From Ilumatobacteraceae bacterium (lineage in GTDB: Bacteria > Actinomycetota > Acidimicrobiia > Acidimicrobiales > Ilumatobacteraceae), in the NCBI GenBank assembly GCA_021298195.1, contig JAJTEQ010000014.1, forward strand, positions 1-54,694: a stretch of DNA of 54,694 nt. Reading direction: 5' to 3'. The translations under genes and the position numbers were made by a program. Positions 50,683 to 54,694 of this stretch are shown here, in pieces. The notes beneath the pieces are model-generated. The model saw only the letters and a program-made list of their open reading frames with translations. It searched no databases and was not told the origin of the DNA. The first letter of the stretch is position 1; the number at the start of each line of letters is the position of its first letter.

Positions 50683-51711
50683 ATGTCGTTGCTGTTCTTG
50701 ACCCACGAGGCCTACCTGGATCACGTGAACGGTCCGACGCATCACGAGCGACCGGCCCGTCTGGGAGCGGTCATCGACGGTGCCCGTGACGCCGACATCG
50801 CCGAGGCCTTGGTGCCCCTCGAGCCTCGTGCGGCCACCCGCGAGCAGGTGTTACGGGTGCACTCCGCTGATCACCTCGAACGCATCGAGGAAGTGGTGCG
50901 TGCCGGGGGCGGACGCTTGGACCCCGACACCCGAGCGTCGAGCGGATCGTTGACCGCGGCCCTGTTGGCCGCGGGAGCGGGCTTGACGGCCATCGACGCA
51001 TTGGAGGCCGGACGGGCCGACGCGGCGTTCTGTGCGGTGCGCCCTCCGGGTCATCACGCCACCCGAACCGAGACCATGGGTTTCTGTCTGATTTCCAACG
51101 TCGCCGTGGCCGCGGCTCATCTGGCCGACCGCGGAGAACGGGTGTTGGTGGTCGACTTCGACGCGCACCACGGCAACGGAACCCAGGACGTCTTCGAGGA
51201 TGATCCGCGCGTGATGTTCGTGTCGTTGCATCAGTGGCCCTTGTACCCGGGCACGGGTTGGTTCGACGAGATCGGTGTCGGTGCCGGCTTTGGCTACACG
51301 ATGAACGTGCCCCTGCCTCCCGGAACGACGGGAGACTCGTATCGACGGGCCTTCGACGAACTGGTGATTCCTCGGGCCCGAACCTTCGATCCGACGTGGT
51401 TGATCGTCTCGGCGGGATTCGACGCGCATCGCAACGACCCCATCACCCAGATGGGTTTGTCGGCGGGCGACTATCCGGCCATGATCACCGCTCTCCTGGA
51501 GTTGGTGCCCGCGGGCCGACGATTGGTGATGCTCGAGGGCGGCTACGACTTGGATGCGTTGCGCATGAGCACCGCGTCCACGTTGGCGGCTCTTCTCGGA
51601 ATCGCGCATCGGCCCGAATCCGCGACGTCCGGCGGTTCCACCGAAGCGACCGCGCGCATCGAAGAGATCGGCGACTTTTGGAATGCCGCGGGTCATAACC
51701 TGACACCGTGA
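50683..51711 (+). CDS. Histone-deacetylase/AcuC-like family protein
   Basis: 342 residues of the arginase-deacetylase fold. The catalytic zinc-site motifs are RPPGHHAT near 122, [12 protein letters not shown] near 166, [10 protein letters not shown] near 190, the ligand Asp in SAGFDAH near 245, and EGGYDL near 286. It should remove acetyl groups from lysines or polyamines; in Bacillus AcuC controls acetyl-CoA synthetase. No acs gene is in the window, so the target is unknown. The 3' end overlaps the pcnA start by 4 nt (GTGA), and the pcnA -10 box lies inside this gene. Confidence 0.92.
   Translation: MSLLFLTHEAYLDHVNGPTHHERPARLGAVIDGARDADIAEALVPLEPRAATREQVLRVHSADHLERIEEVVRAGGGRLDPDTRASSGSLTAALLAAGAGLTAIDALEAGRADAAFCAVRPPGHHATRTETMGFCLISNVAVAAAHLADRGERVLVVDFDAHHGNGTQDVFEDDPRVMFVSLHQWPLYPGTGWFDEIGVGAGFGYTMNVPLPPGTTGDSYRRAFDELVIPRARTFDPTWLIVSAGFDAHRNDPITQMGLSAGDYPAMITALLELVPAGRRLVMLEGGYDLDALRMSTASTLAALLGIAHRPESATSGGSTEATARIEEIGDFWNAAGHNLTP
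51696..51707 (+). promoter_or_regulatory. -10 box inside deacetylase gene for leaderless pcnA
   Basis: TAACCT at 51696-51701 is followed by 6 nt and GTG at 51708. Confidence 0.45.
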
Positions 51712-53126
51712 TCCCCGATCGTTTCGCTCCGGTTCTGGAGGAGTTGTCCGAGATCGGCGACCTGTTTCGCGCGGCGGGGCACCGTTTGTACCTGGTCGGA
51801 GGCACTGTCCGGGACCTCTTGAGTGGTCACACGGACACGAATCTCGACTTCGACGCCACCACCGACGCCCGCCCCGACGAGATCAAGCGGTTGATGTCGG
51901 GTTGGTCCGACGCTTTGTGGACCCAAGGCGAACGCTTCGGAACGATCGGGGCCCGCAAGGGTGATCGGGTCTACGAGATCACCACGCATCGCGCCGAGGC
52001 GTATCACGCCGACACCCGCAAACCCGACGTCGAGTTCTCCGACGACATCGAGGCCGACCTGTCGCGACGCGACTTCACGATCAATGCCATGGCCCTCGAG
52101 GTCACCTCTGATTCGCCGACGTTGGTCGATCCTTTCGGTGGCGCGGCCGACCTGTTGACGCGAACACTGCGCACGCCCCTCGATCCCGAGATCAGTTTCA
52201 GCGACGACCCGCTGCGCATGATGCGGGCCGCGCGTTTCATCGCGCGCTTGGGCATGGAGCCCGTGCCCGAACTGGTCGACGCCGTGAGGAACATGCGCGA
52301 CCGCTTGACGATCGTGTCGGCCGAGAGAATTCGCGACGAACTGGACAAGTTGATCGTCGTCGATTCGCCCACGGCGGGTCTGTGGTTCCTGGTCGAGACC
52401 GGTTTGGCCGATCACTTCCTCCCCGAGTTGCCCGCGATGCGCTTGGAGAACGATCCGATCCACCGTCACAAGGACGTGCTCACGCACACGCTCGCCGTCA
52501 TCGAGAACGTGCGACCGAACGCCCATCCCGACTTCGACTTCCGCATCACCCGATTGGCGGCTTTGTTCCATGACGTCGGCAAGCCGGCCACCCGCGGATT
52601 CGTGGAAGGCAAGGGCACCACGTTCCACATGCACGACATCAAGGGCGCCAAGATGACGCGCAAGCGCCTCGTCGCCCTGAAGTACTCCAACGACGACAAC
52701 GACGCCATCACGGAATTGGTGCGACTGCATCTGCGGTTCCACACCTACGAGATGGGGTGGACCGATGCCGCCGTGCGCCGCTACGTGAACGATGCCGGGC
52801 CCCTGCTTCCCGAACTCAACGTGCTCACCCGGTGCGACTGCACCACCCGTAACGAGCGCAAAGCCGCCCGTCTGGCGCGCCGCATGGACGAACTCGAGGA
52901 GCGCATCGTCGAATTGGCCGCTCGCGAGGAGCTCGAGGCCATCCGACCGGAAATGGACGGCACGGCGGTGATGGAGCATCTGGGTATCCCGGCCGGGCCG
53001 GCGGTCGGCCGGGCGATGAAGTTCCTTCTCGAGATCCGACTGGACGAGGGGATCATCGGCGACGACGAGATCCGGCGACGTTTGGATGCGTGGTGGGCGA
53101 GCAATCGCGCCGATCTCGGCCACTGA
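51708..53126 (+). CDS. pcnA: CCA tRNA nucleotidyltransferase
   Basis: 472 residues. The class II nucleotidyltransferase head has [10 protein letters not shown] at about 31-40, [10 protein letters not shown] near 46 and [11 protein letters not shown] near 118. An HD domain follows with [11 protein letters not shown] near 286. It adds or repairs the CCA end of tRNAs; the three tRNAs in the window encode CCA, so here it mainly repairs. It starts at a GTG overlapping the deacetylase stop. It corresponds to M. tuberculosis pcnA (Rv3907c), neighbour of the Rv3909 family gene. Confidence 0.93.
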   Translation: MIPDRFAPVLEELSEIGDLFRAAGHRLYLVGGTVRDLLSGHTDTNLDFDATTDARPDEIKRLMSGWSDALWTQGERFGTIGARKGDRVYEITTHRAEAYHADTRKPDVEFSDDIEADLSRRDFTINAMALEVTSDSPTLVDPFGGAADLLTRTLRTPLDPEISFSDDPLRMMRAARFIARLGMEPVPELVDAVRNMRDRLTIVSAERIRDELDKLIVVDSPTAGLWFLVETGLADHFLPELPAMRLENDPIHRHKDVLTHTLAVIENVRPNAHPDFDFRITRLAALFHDVGKPATRGFVEGKGTTFHMHDIKGAKMTRKRLVALKYSNDDNDAITELVRLHLRFHTYEMGWTDAAVRRYVNDAGPLLPELNVLTRCDCTTRNERKAARLARRMDELEERIVELAAREELEAIRPEMDGTAVMEHLGIPAGPAVGRAMKFLLEIRLDEGIIGDDEIRRRLDAWWASNRADLGH

Positions 53127-53152
53127 TCGGCGACGAGTAGTCTCTCGTTCCA

Positions 53153-53584
53153 ATGGCCAGGTCGCGGGACACGTTCGACAGCGGATCGTTCCGCGGTGTC
53201 GCGTCCTTCCGCTCGGGTCTCGTTGATCACCGCATGGCGCGGCGACATCTGATCAACGAGTATCACCGCGGTCGGCTCGGTCGCGAGGAGGTGTGCGATG
53301 CGCACCCCGAACTGATGCGGGCGGCGCGCGGTGTCGGCAAGCAGACCGAAACGCGTTGTCCGATCTGCGTGGAAGCGAACTTGGTGCTCGTGACCTACGT
53401 GTTCGGCCCACGTTTGGCCGCGCACGGCAAGGTGGTGGCCGACAACAACGAGTTGGCGCAGTTCCACCGACGCCCCGAGGAATACACGGCGTACGTGGTG
53501 GAGGCGTGCTGTTCGTGCCGCTGGCACCATCTGGTTCGGGTGTTGCCCATTGGCGGTCAACGAGCGAATCGCCGGGTCGGATAG
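53153..53584 (+). CDS. DUF5318 zinc-ribbon-like protein (Rv0049-like)
   Basis: 143 residues. Two cysteine pairs, RCPICVEAN near 69 and EACCSCRWHH near 121, would hold one zinc ion, with NELAQFHRRPEEYTAYVVE between them. The N-terminal LVDHRMARRHLINEYHRGRLGREEVCDAHPELMRAA is the conserved DUF5318 helix. Function is unknown; the family sits upstream of rpsF in many actinobacteria, as here. A TAGTCT hexamer ends 9 nt before the start. Confidence 0.9.
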   Translation: MARSRDTFDSGSFRGVASFRSGLVDHRMARRHLINEYHRGRLGREEVCDAHPELMRAARGVGKQTETRCPICVEANLVLVTYVFGPRLAAHGKVVADNNELAQFHRRPEEYTAYVVEACCSCRWHHLVRVLPIGGQRANRRVG

Positions 53585-53601
53585 CGGATGTGGAGTGAAC
53601 G

Positions 53602-54228
53602 ATGACGAAGCTCGGAGGCAAGACCCGCGGCGCGATCCGACGCAACAACTGGTTGCCCCACGAAGCCAGTCGCCGCTTGCAACGCGACGCGATGACCGGC
53701 CTGGTGATGGTGTTGCTCGGATGTGTCGCGCTGTTGATTCTCGGAACGATGTCGGACGCGTTCACCGTGAAGTTCGTCGACGGCTTGCCGCAGATGACCG
53801 ACGGGACTCCGTGTCAGCTGTTGCAGGTCACTCCCTACGACGACCCGACGATGCCGATGCGCGCCATGGTCGACTGCGGAGACTTCGGGGGTCTCGGGGT
53901 GTCGGGTGTCCTGCAACACCTGTTCCTCGCGCTGTCGGCGGTCGGCGTCATGTTGCTCCTGAGCGCGGTGTTCTCGTTGGTGCTGGCCTCGCGGATGCCG
54001 CGCGAGACGCTGGCGGTCCCCATCTGTGTGGCCGCGGCCATCATCGGCATCATCTCGGTGTGGTGGGGACTGCAGGGCGGCGGACCGGCCCTGGTGTTCC
54101 AGGGACCTCGTGACGTTCCGGTGGCCGGAGTCCTGCGTGTCGGGGGTTCGGTGTCCACGCGCGAAGGCGCGGTGTCGTGGGGCGCGGGCCTGCTGGCGGC
54201 ATCTTTCATGCGTTTGACGCGCCCCTGA
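53602..54228 (+). CDS. Hypothetical membrane protein
   Basis: 208 residues, starting 17 nt after the DUF5318 stop. A basic N-terminus (about 1-28) is followed by a helix at about 31-50, an extracytoplasmic loop with two cysteines (TPCQLL, DCGDFGG), then two helices at about 103-127 and 135-157 and a short final hydrophobic stretch. The two cysteines may form a disulfide outside the cell. I do not recognise the family. In mycobacteria ponA1 is found between the DUF5318 gene and rpsF, so this is a lineage-specific replacement or loss of ponA. Confidence 0.7.
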   Translation: MTKLGGKTRGAIRRNNWLPHEASRRLQRDAMTGLVMVLLGCVALLILGTMSDAFTVKFVDGLPQMTDGTPCQLLQVTPYDDPTMPMRAMVDCGDFGGLGVSGVLQHLFLALSAVGVMLLLSAVFSLVLASRMPRETLAVPICVAAAIIGIISVWWGLQGGGPALVFQGPRDVPVAGVLRVGGSVSTREGAVSWGAGLLAASFMRLTRP

Positions 54229-54235
54229 ACGACCA

Positions 54236-54271
54236 CCCCGTCACACCCCCGTATCCCCGTCACACCCCCGT
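54236..54271 (+). repeat. Two 17-nt direct repeats before rpsF
   Basis: CCCCGTCACACCCCCGT occurs at 54236-54252 and again at 54255-54271 with a 19-nt period. A partial third copy of the CCCCGTG core follows. It lies after the membrane-protein stop and before the rpsF promoter-like TACACT at 54311-54316. Confidence 0.7.
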
Positions 54272-54310
54272 GTCATGGTGGGCCCCGTGAGGTTCTTTGC
54301 TCGTCCCCGA

Positions 54311-54392
54311 TACACTCCCCGTGTCCATATCTCTGCCCCGTCCGGGGCCTCGGACCTCTCGGGGTCCGCGTCCGAAGGGAGTCACACGCCAC
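54311..54392 (+). promoter_or_regulatory. rpsF promoter-like box and leader
   Basis: TACACT at 54311-54316 looks like a -10 box. About 70 nt of leader follow, with an inverted repeat around 54338-54372 (GTCCGGGGCC against GGTCCGCGTCC region, imperfect). A leader hairpin would suit S6 autoregulation, but the match to the known S6:S18 motif was not established. Confidence 0.35.
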
Positions 54393-54694
54393 ATGCGTGC
54401 CTATGAATTGATGATCATTCTCGACGGTTCGCTCGAAGAGCCCGTCGCCCAGCAGTGGGTCGCCACCGTCACCAAGGGTGTCGCGGCCGCGGGCGGGTCC
54501 GTCCACGGTAAGGCCGATTGGTGGGGCAAGCGCCGTCTGGCCTACCCGATCAACAAGAAGGAAGACGGCTACTACATCGTCTTCAATCTCACCGCCCCCG
54601 GTGGGGCCCTCGACGAACTCGAGCGTTCCATGCGAATCGCCGACGACGTCCTTCGCCACAAGCTGCTCCGTCTTCCCGACGCCGAAGCCGCTCG
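54393..54694 (+). CDS. rpsF: Ribosomal protein bS6, N-terminal part
   Basis: At least 100 residues before the window edge. The start MRAYELMIILDG, preceded by GAAGGGAG about 12 nt upstream, and the KADWWGKRRLAYPINKKEDGYYIVFNL segment are the bS6 signature. It pairs with bS18 on the small subunit platform. The 3' end and any following ssb, rpsR and rplI genes lie outside the window. Confidence 0.96.
   Translation, partial: MRAYELMIILDGSLEEPVAQQWVATVTKGVAAAGGSVHGKADWWGKRRLAYPINKKEDGYYIVFNLTAPGGALDELERSMRIADDVLRHKLLRLPDAEAA

Overview
The window is about 54.7 kb of GC-rich DNA from the chromosomal origin region of an actinobacterium. The gene order closely follows the Mycobacterium tuberculosis origin block. 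Reading right to left from rpsF it runs DUF5318, pcnA, DUF6049, kinase/ECF sigma/anti-sigma, trxB, trxA, cwlM, parB, parA, rsmG, jag, yidC, yidD, rnpA, rpmH, dnaA, dnaN, recF, DUF721, gyrB, gyrA, DUF3566, tRNA-Ile, then crgA, trpG, pknB, pbpA, rodA, pstP, fhaB, fhaA, tRNA-Leu. There are no mycolate-type genes, there is one PASTA kinase instead of pknA plus pknB, and F420- and mycothiol-type enzyme families are present. I infer a non-mycobacterial lineage, most likely Acidimicrobiia (Ilumatobacter-like). That placement comes from gene content only.

Layout. 1-4650: the end of a sterol-desaturase-like gene, a Baeyer-Villiger-type monooxygenase, a short-chain dehydrogenase, an alkyl-sulfatase-like hydrolase and a lipoprotein. 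4713-12891: tRNA-Leu, then fhaA-fhaB-pstP-rodA-pbpA-pknB, a tightly coupled growth and cell-wall signalling operon, followed by convergent trpG and divergent crgA. 12977-26537: an accessory metabolic stretch that sits where mycobacteria have little between crgA and the tRNA-Ile. It holds a thiolase, MarR, ferredoxin reductase, rRNA methyltransferase, a delta-60 repeat surface protein, an NTF2-like protein, tRNA-Ala, two luciferase-like oxidoreductases, a DinB/mycothiol-type enzyme, an MgtE-like CBS protein with a DUF1003 partner, a Fur operon and TerC. 26552-36263: tRNA-Ile, DUF3566, a TadE-like peptide, gyrA, gyrB, DUF721, recF, dnaN and dnaA, all leftward. 34620-34889 is the best oriC candidate. 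36598-41512: rpmH, rnpA, yidD, yidC, jag, rsmG, two parS sites, parA and parB, all rightward. 41578-49916: leftward cwlM-like, trxA, trxB, a membrane protein, anti-sigma, ECF sigma, a transmembrane kinase, DegV and DUF6049. 49913-54694: GNAT and an AcuC-like deacetylase (divergent), pcnA, DUF5318, a membrane protein, and rpsF cut by the window edge.

How the genes work together. The replication genes point away from the origin on both sides, as expected for leading-strand coding. parS/ParA/ParB supply segregation and YidC/Jag membrane insertion. PknB, PstP and the FHA proteins form a phospho-signalling circuit acting on RodA/PbpA wall synthesis. A second transmembrane kinase, fused to an extracellular discoidin-like domain, is translationally coupled to an ECF sigma factor and its membrane anti-sigma. 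The CwlM-like protein lacks both a signal peptide and the expected zinc-ligand motif, which fits a cytoplasmic regulator.

Main points for a second look: the kinase operon in the place where mycobacteria have the MurJ-pseudokinase fusion, with no murJ here; a recurrent -10 box 6-8 nt before start codons, implying widespread leaderless mRNAs; a convergent gene pair whose 3' ends appear truncated at one shared point near 18,490; and a divergent acetyltransferase/deacetylase pair. No prophage, insertion sequence, CRISPR array or defence island was seen.
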